Below, in pieces: positions 9,398 through 16,947 of a stretch of DNA of 28,286 nt (position 1 is its first letter; each line of letters starts with the position of its first letter). The notes under the pieces were generated by a model. That model was given only the letters and a program-made list of their open reading frames with translations, was not told where the DNA came from and made no database searches. The DNA is from JALZUU01 sp964441245 (lineage in GTDB: Bacteria > Bacteroidota > Bacteroidia > Chitinophagales > Saprospiraceae), in the NCBI GenBank assembly GCA_964441245.1, contig CAYTVR010000079.1, positions 1-28,286 of the forward strand, written 5' to 3'. The translations under genes and the position numbers were made by a program.

Positions 9398-9495
9398 GAT
9401 TGAATGCTGGAATAATTGAATTTTGAATGGCCCGATAACCTGAGATTCGCGTTTTCGGGCTATTCGAAATTCTCGCATTCAATTATTCAAAATTA
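9398..9495 (+). repeat. 98 bp structured repeat, copy C, after the module 1 secreted-protein gene
   Basis: It starts three bases after the stop codon. The stem arms 9418-9435 and 9455-9472 pair over 18 bp (core GGCCCGA / TCGGGC) around a 19-nt loop with TGAGATTCGCGTT. The apical arm sequence differs from copy B, yet complementarity is kept. It sits between this stop and the stop of a minus-strand gene relic (9508). Confidence 0.8.
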
Positions 9496-9507
9496 ACATC
9501 TTCAAAA

Positions 9508-9665
9508 TTATCTCTCCACCACAAATTTTCTATTGACAAACGCTCCTTCGAGTCCAATGCTTAAGAAGTAAATCCCTGCTGGAAATTGATTCGTCTTTAT
9601 CTTTACTTGGTCATTTTCAAACAAGTGAGAAGCCCTATGACAAATAAGTAGGTAAGGTTTTTCAT
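9508..9665 (-). pseudogene. Relic of a T9SS-secreted protein gene: signal peptide plus sorting tail only
   Basis: Reading leftwards from ATG 9663-9665 gives MKNLTYLFVIGLLTCLK, a signal-peptide-like start similar to that of the gene at 12203, ending at a stop after 20 codons. In another frame, up to the stop at 9508-9510, comes a type A sorting tail (NQFPAGIYFLSIG then KFVVER). Everything between the export signal and the tail is missing and the two pieces are out of frame. The best reading is a large internal deletion. Both pieces are short, so the call rests on their family-typical sequence and their order. Confidence 0.65.
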
Positions 9666-10116
9666 AAGCTTTATATTTTAGATTGATAATAATCCAAAAT
9701 ACATTAGAATAAATCTACTTGTGAATAATCCATATTTTATCTATCTACCTTGCAAGCTTTGCTACATAAGTAGTGTCCAGAATTAAGTTTGCTATTAATT
9801 TGAGCGATTTTATCTTCCATGCTTCCTTAAATTTTTTAGCTTTAGCTACGGCTAAACCGAATAAATTGTAAGTCGCCTGAAACATAAACTCATCTCAAAT
9901 TAATGTAAACCCAATTTCTGTACACTACTTAATAAGGCCAAATATTGAGCTAACTATATATCAATTTGAATTTCATTTTTAAAAAATCGAATAAATTTAT
10001 AGTCTGTTTTGACTCATCAACATCCTTTTTCCTAGTAATTGCTTTTTTTTGCCTTATAAATACACTAAATTGTGCATTTTTATGTAGAAAGACTTCCAAA
10101 AATCACAAAAACTCCT
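9666..10116. other. Non-coding, decayed stretch upstream of rpsU
   Basis: Apart from the insertion-element relic at 9767-9931, I see no gene or clear signal here. A 66-codon plus-strand frame at 9966-10166 has low-complexity composition, no recognisable domain and overlaps the rpsU promoter and leader, so it is not called as a gene. Confidence 0.6.
9767..9931 (-). mobile_element. Deleted insertion-sequence relic or MITE-like element with 18 bp inverted ends
   Basis: The ends TAAGTAGTGTCCAGAATT (9767-9784) and, on the other strand, TAAGTAGTGTACAGAAAT (9931-9914) differ at two of 18 positions. TA flanks AGTAGTGT at both ends, which would fit a TA target duplication. On the minus strand a frame from an ATG near 9883 reads MFQATYNLFGLAVAKAKKF and runs through the left end to a stop. 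It faintly resembles the C-terminal end of a DDE transposase, but I cannot assign a family. Confidence 0.6.
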
Positions 10117-10124
10117 TATCTTTG
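10094..10124 (+). promoter_or_regulatory. rpsU promoter
   Basis: TATCTTTG at 10117-10124 is an exact Bacteroidota -7 box (TAnnTTTG). The -33 position (about 10094) has TTC instead of TTG with a 20 bp spacer. Transcription would start near 10130, giving a leader of about 75 nt that opens with the hairpin at 10131. Confidence 0.65.
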
Positions 10125-10130
10125 CCATCC

Positions 10131-10167
10131 CTTAGGCTGAATAGCTTTCAAAAGGCTTTTTCCTAAG
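10131..10167 (+). promoter_or_regulatory. Hairpin in the rpsU 5' leader
   Basis: The outer stem CTTAGG (10131-10136) pairs with CCTAAG (10162-10167). The inner stem AGCTTT (10143-10148) pairs with AAGGCT (10152-10157), with one G-U pair and a 3-nt loop. It lies at the very 5' end of the predicted message, a common place for ribosomal-protein autoregulation sites. That role is inference. Confidence 0.5.
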
Positions 10168-10205
10168 TAATAATTGAAATTCTATAATTCATATAAACAT
10201 TATTT

Positions 10206-10400
10206 ATGCTAATCATTGATAGAAAAGACGACGAAACGATTGATCGTGTCTTAAAAAGATATAAAAACAAGCACAGAAAAGTTGGTATCACGACTGAATT
10301 GAGAAAAAGAAAAGAATTTACCAAACCTTCTGTTTTAAGAAGAAAAGAAATCCTTAAAGCTGCCTATATCAAGAAGAAATATGGCAGTGTTGATTCTTAG
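10206..10400 (+). CDS. rpsU: 30S ribosomal protein bS21
   Basis: A small basic protein of the 30S platform near the 3' end of 16S rRNA; in Bacteroidota it helps hide the anti-Shine-Dalgarno sequence. It has 64 residues (E. coli 71). The family pattern is clear: DETIDRVLKRYKNKHRKVG at the N-terminus, LRKRKEFTKPSVLRRKEIL in the middle and a basic tail (IKKKYG). It forms a single-gene unit with its own promoter, leader hairpin and terminator. No Shine-Dalgarno sequence precedes the ATG (the upstream bases are AACATTATTT). That is worth noting because in flavobacteria rpsU is reported to be an exceptional gene with a strong one. Confidence 0.95.
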   Translation: MLIIDRKDDETIDRVLKRYKNKHRKVGITTELRKRKEFTKPSVLRRKEILKAAYIKKKYGSVDS

Positions 10401-10433
10401 TCAATAAGATTCGACGCTCTCTCAAATAAGATA

Positions 10434-10470
10434 ATGCCCTTGCTTATTGTTTATCAATAAGTAGGGGTAT
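10434..10470 (+). terminator. Rho-independent terminator after rpsU
   Basis: Arms 10434-10449 and 10455-10470 pair over 16 positions with three G-U pairs on the plus-strand RNA (ATGCCCTTGCTTATTG / CAATAAGTAGGGGTAT), with a 5-nt loop, followed by TTGTATTT. It may also serve the minus-strand gene ending at 10545. Confidence 0.85.
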
Positions 10471-10544
10471 TTGTATTTAGATCAAGAGCATGTTTAAATA
10501 TAAAATATCAATCTCTTTGCTCCACTCCTAGCTTATCTATACTT

Positions 10545-11954
10545 TCAAAATTGAATTTTGGCGATAAGCCATTCTTTTTCTGTCAAAATCTCTTCTGCTA
10601 GAATTTTCTCTCTTAAACTCCATTTTTTGTCTTTGGCAAACTCAGGTAAGCTGATTATTTTCTTTAGATATCGGATAAAATTCAAATAGTTTTTTCGGTG
10701 ATAACCAATGACCTTTTTTCTTTGAATAAATATTTGCATGGTTTGCAAATGCGATTCTAGTAACATTATTTCATCTAACTCAAAATAGGTTTTGGCGGCT
10801 AAAGTTTTGGCACTTAAGTTCATCAATAAATCTTTATGATCCGCTACTTGAAGGTGTTGCAAAACTAGGTTTAGGTTATTTCGGTCATACTCAAGTGTAG
10901 CCAAATTTAATGCATAAGCACTTTCTTTATATGCTTCTTCCAGAAATGGTTGATATTCATTAATGAACTTTTCAACCCAATCATATTCTTTGATCTTAAG
11001 CCCGATGGCTACAATATTTCTAAAAGTAAATCTTGACATGACCTCATCTAGCAGTAAAAGATCTGACGCTAATGCAGTTTGGTAAAGACTAAACCCTTCT
11101 CTGGCGAAATATTTATCTCCATCATTCAATCTTCTAATACAATAATTGATTGCCAAAAGATAAAGGTCTCTCAATTCTGTTTTGGAAAACCTTTGCTGAT
11201 GCTCTAATAATAGATTTTTAAAATGAGTAAATAATTCTTTCTCTTCAGGATGACTCAATGCCATATAGCAATACCAATAGGAAGCAATGCTTGGATTATC
11301 TTTTAAATTCTTCTTTTCGATATAAGCTAATATTTCTGACAATATACCTTGATCGATTTCAAAGTGATAGACCGCTTGATGGGCTACGGTGAGACAAGCT
11401 TGATGCAATTTTTTGACAATAAAAGCGTAATCTAAATTTTTCGATAAGGCTTCAAAATTTCGTGCAGACATTCTTTTAGTAGAACTCGCAATCTGTTTTT
11501 CAAAGTCTAAGGCAAAAGAATTTTGATAATACTCTACATTCCGAAGCTTTGTACTCCCTAATAAATTTTCTATCTCGTTGATACTTTTTTGTAAATGTCT
11601 CGGTAAATTTCTTTCTCTAAAAATAGTCAACATTTTGAGTTTCACTTCAATATCATTGTCCATAAAACTTTGGTAGGCTAAATACTTTTCTATCAATTTT
11701 TGCAACCAACTTTGGACTTGCCTTAATCCTTGAGCATTAAACTTTTTGCTAGGATAAATTCGTAAAAAAATTTGTTCCTTATTAAAATCCAGCTTTCCCT
11801 TTTTTATTTTTTTAATTAAAAGGTCAAACAAATCAACTACATCTTTTCGTTGATTAAATAAAGGAGAAATCAAAAATTTTCTTACTTCTTTCAGCTCTTT
11901 TGTCGTCAAACATCTCAACAAAGCTAATAATTGCGATTTTTCAACTTCTGCCAT
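10545..11954 (-). CDS. Uncharacterised helical protein, paralogue of the gene at 2840-4243
   Basis: A 469-residue, probably cytoplasmic protein of no family I can name. It matches the protein at 2840-4243 from end to end: SQLLALLRCLTTKELKE at the start, FLISPLFNQRKDVVDLF, ILSEILAYIEKKNLKDNPS, INYCIRRLNDGDKYF, IKEYDWVEKFINEY, TYFELDEIMLLESHL and RKKVIGYHRKNYL. Strong conservation of the last two thirds suggests a fixed helical-repeat fold. No signal peptide, membrane helix or catalytic motif is visible. It is divergent from the secreted-protein gene at 12203, repeating the arrangement of its paralogue. A regulator, chaperone or scaffold for the secreted partner is possible but unproven. Confidence 0.85.
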   Translation of the reverse strand: MAEVEKSQLLALLRCLTTKELKEVRKFLISPLFNQRKDVVDLFDLLIKKIKKGKLDFNKEQIFLRIYPSKKFNAQGLRQVQSWLQKLIEKYLAYQSFMDNDIEVKLKMLTIFRERNLPRHLQKSINEIENLLGSTKLRNVEYYQNSFALDFEKQIASSTKRMSARNFEALSKNLDYAFIVKKLHQACLTVAHQAVYHFEIDQGILSEILAYIEKKNLKDNPSIASYWYCYMALSHPEEKELFTHFKNLLLEHQQRFSKTELRDLYLLAINYCIRRLNDGDKYFAREGFSLYQTALASDLLLLDEVMSRFTFRNIVAIGLKIKEYDWVEKFINEYQPFLEEAYKESAYALNLATLEYDRNNLNLVLQHLQVADHKDLLMNLSAKTLAAKTYFELDEIMLLESHLQTMQIFIQRKKVIGYHRKNYLNFIRYLKKIISLPEFAKDKKWSLREKILAEEILTEKEWLIAKIQF

Positions 11955-12202
11955 TGATCTATTGATTGATTTTTTATTTATACAAAAATACCCTAATCAA
12001 TTGACAATCATAGACTAAGGAATGTTAACCCTACATTAATTTTTTATAAAGTCTCTTATTTGTTTTTGAAGATTCACTGCTAAAGCCCCACATTTGTAAT
12101 ATCAAGCAATTGAAAACTAATATTTTTTAGAATGACCTCAATGACGAATAAGAAGTAACGCCTAATAATTGTTCTTCCTTTGTCCTTTAAAAATTTAAAA
12201 AC
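11955..12202. promoter_or_regulatory. Divergent intergenic region of module 2
   Basis: This 248 bp region holds the promoters of both divergent genes. TTCCTTTG at about 12175, close to the 12203 start, resembles the -7 box with one change. AATGT and ACATT flank 7 bp near 12021-12037 and could form a weak operator. Nothing here is strong enough for a firm call. Confidence 0.35.
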
Positions 12203-15200
12203 ATGAAAAATCTCACATCCTTTTTCCTCTTTCTAATCGTTTTTTCTACTTCGATTCTTAATGCACAAATTACTATTGAAGATAATGATTTAGAAGCCGG
12301 AGTCAATTACACTTGGACCAGTAATAATGAATATTTATTAGATGGGCTTGTTATTGTAAAGCCAGGAAGTACACTTAATATTGAACCGGGCACTGTTATT
12401 AAATCTTCCGTTAACCCAACAAATGGAATAGATGCTAGTACGGCATTAATCATTGCAAGAGGCGCCACGATCAATGCACTTGGAGAAGCTACTTGCCCCA
12501 TTATTTTCACTTCTGAGGTAGATGACATTGACAATCCTGATGACTTAGGGAGTACGGATCAAGGTCTTTGGGGAGGAATTGCTATCTGTGGAAATGGTGA
12601 AGTGGCCGCAATGGATGGAATCTCCTCTTTGGTTGATTTTGATAATCCTTTATTAGAATATGGTGGTTCAGACAATACTGAAAATTCAGGTATTTTCCGA
12701 TATGTCTCCATACGACATGCAGGCGCCCAACTCAATGATTTAATTGAAATGAGTAACTTAACCCTTGCCGGTGTGGGAAGTGGAACTACCGTTGAATACG
12801 TAGAGTCTTATGCTGGTTTTGATGATGGCTTTGAATTTTTGGGAGGAGCGGTAAATGCAAAATACCTAATCGCAGCTTTTAATAGTGATGAAGCGTTTGA
12901 CATTGATCTAGGCTATCAAGGTAAAGGCCAATTTTGGTTTGGAATTAATGCAGGAGGTGGGTATTCATTGGAATTAGATGGCGCTACTCCGGACGATGAA
13001 GGGAATCCATCTAATCCAATATTAAGTAACCTAACCTTGATCGGAAATGGCGAGAATACAAGCGGAGCAATAGAGATCAAAGACAATGCTAAAGGATCTG
13101 TTTACAACAGTATCATTACGCTTAATAATGAAAAAGCATTGTCCATTGAATTTGAGGCTGCTCCTTTGCCCAGTTCTTTCAACCATTTAAGTAATGGTGA
13201 TATTAATTTTGCCCATAACCTCTGGTTTGATTTTTTAAATTCCAATGATCCACAATCTTTTTTAGAAGTTCCGAATGGGACAACTACAGAATTGGATTTT
13301 TTGGTCAACCATTTCAACACAAATAACAATGAGACAGCCGATCCATTATTAAGTTCCATTTGTTACAACGAGTTAAATTGTCTTGATCCACTTCCTCAAT
13401 CTGGAAGTCCAGCATTATTAGGAAGTCAGTCTTTGACAGATCCTTATTTTGAGAATGTCGACTATCGAGGTGCTTTTGGTGAGATCAATTGGATGAGTTT
13501 TTGGTCGGTCTTATATCCTAGTCCTTTTTCAGGAGAATGCGTTAGTTTGACCGAAGGAAAAATTACCCTACAAGTAGACGCGAATGGCAACTGCGATCCA
13601 GATCTTGGCGAAATCGGATTAGCCAACTGGATTATTGAAATCAAAACGCCTACCTCTAATTATTTTGTCAAAACGAATGGGGCAGGTGAATATGTTGGAT
13701 TAATTCCAAGTAATGCGATTCAAGCTGTGGTACAACCCATCAATGACCTTTGGTCTGTCTGTACTCCTACGCTTCCTATTATTGATTTGAACACTCCAGA
13801 TGCAGTCAATGCTGCCTTCACCGTTGTTTCCGTTCAAGATTGTCCTTTGATGAACGTCGACTTGTCTACCCCATTTTTAAGAAGATGTTTTGACAATACT
13901 TATACTGTCAATTATTGTAATGAAGGAACGGCCTTGGCGGAAAATGTAAGAGTAGAAATTGAATTGGATGAATATGTTGACTTTATATCTTCTCCTCTTT
14001 CGTTCACGATCAATTCAGATGGAAAATATGTTTTTGAATTAGATGATCTAGCCTTTGGACAATGCGCCTCTTTTAAAATTTTAGTGAATGTAAGTTGCGA
14101 ATCTACTCTAGGCCAAACACATTGTAGCCAGGCTGAAGTATTTCCTCCTGACTTATGTAATCCTTTATCTAAGCCACAAATAGAAGTCATTGGAGAATGT
14201 GTTGGTTCAGAAGTCATTTTTATGATCAAAAACATCAGCAATATTGACATGCCAGAAAGTGAATCCTACATTGTGACAGAAGATCATGTGATGGTTTCAG
14301 GAGGTAGTGATAACACCTACCAACTAGCCGCTGGAGCCACTAAAGAGGTGACTTTACCAGCCAATGGTTCGACCTATCATTTACATACGGTCAAGATTCC
14401 GGGATCACCAGAATTAGGTTTTACTATCGGAGGAATTGAAGGGTGTGGAACCAATGGCATGGGGACATTCAGTCTTGGTTTTTTGAATGGATTTAATCTT
14501 GATGCGGGCGGAACTAATATCGACCTTGATTGCCAAGAAAATATTGGCGCCTTTGATCCTAATGATATAACAGCCTACCCTTCAGGTATACAAGAAGAAA
14601 GATATTTGAGAGCCAATACTGATATCGAATATCGAATTCGATTTCAAAATACAGGAACGGATACTGCTTTTAATGTAGTACTAGTAGATTCGATCTCTCC
14701 ATCTTTAAATTTGAATTCTATCAGAATCGGATCGAGCAGTCATGACTATACTTGGGAATTAGAAGGTCGCACTTTGAAATTCAATTTTGATAATATCATG
14801 CTTCCTGACTCTAATGTGAATGAAGTCGCTTCTCACGGGTTTGTTAATTTTAGTATACAACAAGTAGCCGATTTAGCAGATGAGACTCACATTTCAAATG
14901 CTGCTGATATTTATTTTGACTTCAACGATCCTATTCGAACCAATACCGAGTTTTATACCATTGGTGATCCGATCGGTGATGTAGTTAGCAATGTTAATTT
15001 TGCTCCAGCATCTAGATTGATTAAAGTTTTTCCAAATCCGTTTACACAAATGACCGTCTTTGATTTAGAGAAAACGAGCGTACAAAATGGATACTTGGAA
15101 GTTTACGATAATTTAGGTAGACGAGTGCGTAAGCAACAATTCTCAGGAAATACATTAGAATTTACAAAAGGCAATTTAGTAAAAGGAATTTACTTCTTCC

Positions 15201-15253
15201 AGATTATGGGAGATGGCGCAAGAATTGGAGTAGGAAAACTGTCGATACAGTAA
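12203..15253 (+). CDS. T9SS-secreted protein: predicted beta-helix domain plus central domain shared with the gene at 4479
   Basis: A 1016-residue exported protein. The signal peptide (MKNLTSFFLFLIVFSTS, cleavage near NAQ, 20-22) leads into a domain of about 390 residues typical of Bacteroidota parallel beta-helix surface proteins (GLVIVKPGSTLNIEPGTVI, GLWGGIAICGNG, SGIFRYVSIRHAGAQL, YAGFDDGFEFLGG). An SdrD-like segment (DANGNCDPDLGEIGLANW, about 455) and the long central domain (about 553-923; STPFLRRCFDN, IGAFDPNDI, FQNTGTDTAFN, NAADIYFDFNDP) follow. This central domain is clearly homologous to that of the protein at 4479. A type A sorting tail ends it (VFPNPFTQM, LVKGIYFFQI). It is divergent from the helical gene at 10545. 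Substrate unknown; surface attachment after T9SS export is expected. Confidence 0.92.
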   Translation: MKNLTSFFLFLIVFSTSILNAQITIEDNDLEAGVNYTWTSNNEYLLDGLVIVKPGSTLNIEPGTVIKSSVNPTNGIDASTALIIARGATINALGEATCPIIFTSEVDDIDNPDDLGSTDQGLWGGIAICGNGEVAAMDGISSLVDFDNPLLEYGGSDNTENSGIFRYVSIRHAGAQLNDLIEMSNLTLAGVGSGTTVEYVESYAGFDDGFEFLGGAVNAKYLIAAFNSDEAFDIDLGYQGKGQFWFGINAGGGYSLELDGATPDDEGNPSNPILSNLTLIGNGENTSGAIEIKDNAKGSVYNSIITLNNEKALSIEFEAAPLPSSFNHLSNGDINFAHNLWFDFLNSNDPQSFLEVPNGTTTELDFLVNHFNTNNNETADPLLSSICYNELNCLDPLPQSGSPALLGSQSLTDPYFENVDYRGAFGEINWMSFWSVLYPSPFSGECVSLTEGKITLQVDANGNCDPDLGEIGLANWIIEIKTPTSNYFVKTNGAGEYVGLIPSNAIQAVVQPINDLWSVCTPTLPIIDLNTPDAVNAAFTVVSVQDCPLMNVDLSTPFLRRCFDNTYTVNYCNEGTALAENVRVEIELDEYVDFISSPLSFTINSDGKYVFELDDLAFGQCASFKILVNVSCESTLGQTHCSQAEVFPPDLCNPLSKPQIEVIGECVGSEVIFMIKNISNIDMPESESYIVTEDHVMVSGGSDNTYQLAAGATKEVTLPANGSTYHLHTVKIPGSPELGFTIGGIEGCGTNGMGTFSLGFLNGFNLDAGGTNIDLDCQENIGAFDPNDITAYPSGIQEERYLRANTDIEYRIRFQNTGTDTAFNVVLVDSISPSLNLNSIRIGSSSHDYTWELEGRTLKFNFDNIMLPDSNVNEVASHGFVNFSIQQVADLADETHISNAADIYFDFNDPIRTNTEFYTIGDPIGDVVSNVNFAPASRLIKVFPNPFTQMTVFDLEKTSVQNGYLEVYDNLGRRVRKQQFSGNTLEFTKGNLVKGIYFFQIMGDGARIGVGKLSIQ

Positions 15254-15297
15254 TGTTACTATCGTCGTCATAGCATTTGCCTATTTTAAAATACTGG

Positions 15298-15337
15298 TTC
15301 TTCGACAGATTCTCTGTGTATAAGATTTGTCGAAGAA
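15298..15337. other. Strong hairpin downstream of the 12203 gene
   Basis: Arms 15298-15310 (TTCTTCGACAGAT) and 15325-15337 (ATTTGTCGAAGAA) pair almost perfectly. No U-run follows, so it may protect the mRNA 3' end rather than terminate transcription; the true terminator lies about 40 bp further on. Confidence 0.6.
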
Positions 15338-15375
15338 GGAAAATACTTACAAAGCTTTATAATCATAATTCTATA

Positions 15376-15415
15376 AGCCCGTTCAATGTAAATTTTATAT
15401 TGGATGGGCTTTATT
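15376..15415 (+). terminator. Rho-independent terminator of the 12203 gene
   Basis: AGCCCGTTCAAT (15376-15387) pairs with ATTGGATGGGCT (15399-15410) over 12 bp with two G-U pairs, followed by TTATT. Confidence 0.75.
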
Positions 15416-15668
15416 AATCAATTGGACAAATGCAACCAGCTCTTTCATGTTCATCCATTTTAATTTGTTCAGTTGTAAAATTAATTACTTCTCCTTCTGA
15501 AAAATGAACTACCTAGACCCAAGGGTACGATGTATCACGTTAGTTCACAATATCGGTATGGGAAAACTGTTTGAGGATAATTAAAATCGTAATGCTAAAA
15601 ATGAAAACATCACTAATACATAAAATAGCATTTATTTATTCGTCCTCGAATTATTTCATAAATAAATA
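15416..15668. other. Non-coding stretch; possible short gene remnant on the minus strand
   Basis: From about 15512 down to a stop at 15414-15416, a minus-strand frame reads VHFSEGEVINFTTEQIKMDE and ends CICPID. It has no start codon, is closed upstream by a stop and overlaps the terminator, so at best it is the tail of a lost gene. I see nothing else here. Confidence 0.3.
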
Positions 15669-15700
15669 AAAAAAAAGGGAAGCTGCAATGCAACTCCCCT
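15669..15700 (-). terminator. Rho-independent terminator of the OmpA-family gene at 15724
   Basis: On the minus strand GGGGAGTTGCA pairs with TGCAGCTTCCC (G-U pairs on that strand only), followed by nine U (the A9 run at 15669-15677). A textbook terminator 24 bp past the stop codon. Confidence 0.92.
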
Positions 15701-15723
15701 CCGTCTGTTTTGCAATTAGCTCT

Positions 15724-16947
15724 CTAATATTGCAATTTAAATTCTACTCGACGATTTTTCAATCTACCAGCTGAAGTATTATTATCGGCTACTGGTTGCG
15801 ATTCACCATAACCATCATGAGATAAACGAGAAGGAGATATTCCTCGTTTGGTTAAAAAATCAGCACAGGTTTTTGCTCTTGCTTTTGATAATTTAAGATT
15901 ACCTGCTTCTGTGCCTATCGAATCCGTATGACCACTAATCAGTAATTTGTAGTCTGGATATTTTTTAAGCAAATCAGCAACTTTCTTTAATAAATTTTGA
16001 GAGTATACCGTCAAATTTGGACTGGCAGGTAAAAAGGCTACTGACTTAACCGCTTTTTCAATAACCGCCTTATCAGCCTTATCAATTTTGATTTCAGGAC
16101 AGCCATTATTGGCTTTATCACCAGGCTTGTTCGGACATTTATCCACCGCATCCTCTACTCCATCTCCATCCGCATCTTTCATTTCAGGACAACCGTTATT
16201 GGCTGCAATTCCAGCGACTTGAGGGCATTTATCATCTTTGTCATAAATACCATCTTTATCTCTATCTGCTGGACAACCAGCATCCGCTTTTGTACCCACC
16301 AAATTTGGGCATTTATCATCTTCGTAATAAACTCCATCTCCATCCGCATCTGCTGGACAACCATTATTTTCTTTCAATCCAGCCAATTCTGGACAAGCAT
16401 CCTCTTCATCAAAAACGCCATCCGCATCTGTATCTGGTGGGCATCCATTATTGTCTGCGCTACCTGCATTCCTTGGACATTTGTCTTTGGCATTAGGGAT
16501 TCCATCGCCATCTGCATCAGGAGGACAGCCATAATCATCTCCTACTAATTCAGGACATTTGTCATCTTTATCAGGAAAACCATCGCCATCAGTATCCTTA
16601 TCCTCAGGACAACCACTATTTGATTCTGATCCCTTTTTAGTTGGGCAAAGATCAAACTTATCATAAATACCATCGCCATCCTCATCTGCAGGACAACCAC
16701 TATTGGCCGCAATACCCGCTAATTGCGGACACTTATCCTCGTCATCCGGAATTCCATCTCTATCTTCATCTAATACTACAATCGCACTAGTTATCGGATC
16801 TAAACTAGCAGTTGATTCGGGAATCATTTTGTTTTCGTAATAAATAAAATGGAAAAAAAGCCAGCCAAAAAAGGCAATAACGATTAGAGCGATATAAAAA
16901 TCATTTCGCTCTTCCTTATTAGGAAAGTTAAAGAGATGGTCATTCAT
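15724..16947 (-). CDS. Membrane-anchored OmpA-family protein with eight thrombospondin type 3 repeats
   Basis: A 407-residue protein expected to bind peptidoglycan. It lacks a cleavable signal peptide and a beta-barrel; instead a single N-terminal helix (about 17-37, YIALIVIAFFGWLFFHFIYY) probably anchors it in the inner membrane. Eight calcium-binding TSP3 repeats follow (about 58-285; for example DADGDGIPNAKDKCP, DRDKDGIYDKDDKCP). The C-terminal OmpA domain (about 295-407) has the diaminopimelate-binding pattern GHTDSIGTEAGNLKLSKARA and ends GRLKNRRVEFKLQY. The ATG at 16947 follows a gap with no close neighbour, and a strong terminator lies downstream. Its paralogue at 17701 is a conventional OmpA form. 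The anchor makes it resemble a stator-like or envelope-spanning link rather than a porin; this is inference. Confidence 0.9.
   Translation of the reverse strand: MNDHLFNFPNKEERNDFYIALIVIAFFGWLFFHFIYYENKMIPESTASLDPITSAIVVLDEDRDGIPDDEDKCPQLAGIAANSGCPADEDGDGIYDKFDLCPTKKGSESNSGCPEDKDTDGDGFPDKDDKCPELVGDDYGCPPDADGDGIPNAKDKCPRNAGSADNNGCPPDTDADGVFDEEDACPELAGLKENNGCPADADGDGVYYEDDKCPNLVGTKADAGCPADRDKDGIYDKDDKCPQVAGIAANNGCPEMKDADGDGVEDAVDKCPNKPGDKANNGCPEIKIDKADKAVIEKAVKSVAFLPASPNLTVYSQNLLKKVADLLKKYPDYKLLISGHTDSIGTEAGNLKLSKARAKTCADFLTKRGISPSRLSHDGYGESQPVADNNTSAGRLKNRRVEFKLQY

Noticed and set aside
9966..10166. 66-codon plus-strand frame upstream of rpsU
   Set aside because: It runs across the rpsU promoter and leader hairpin and looks like random AT-rich sequence.
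10546..10561. Palindrome CAAAATTGAATTTTG at the stop of the 10545 gene as a fourth copy of the 98 bp repeat
   Set aside because: Only a short AT-rich palindrome matches; the loop and stem core of the repeat are absent.
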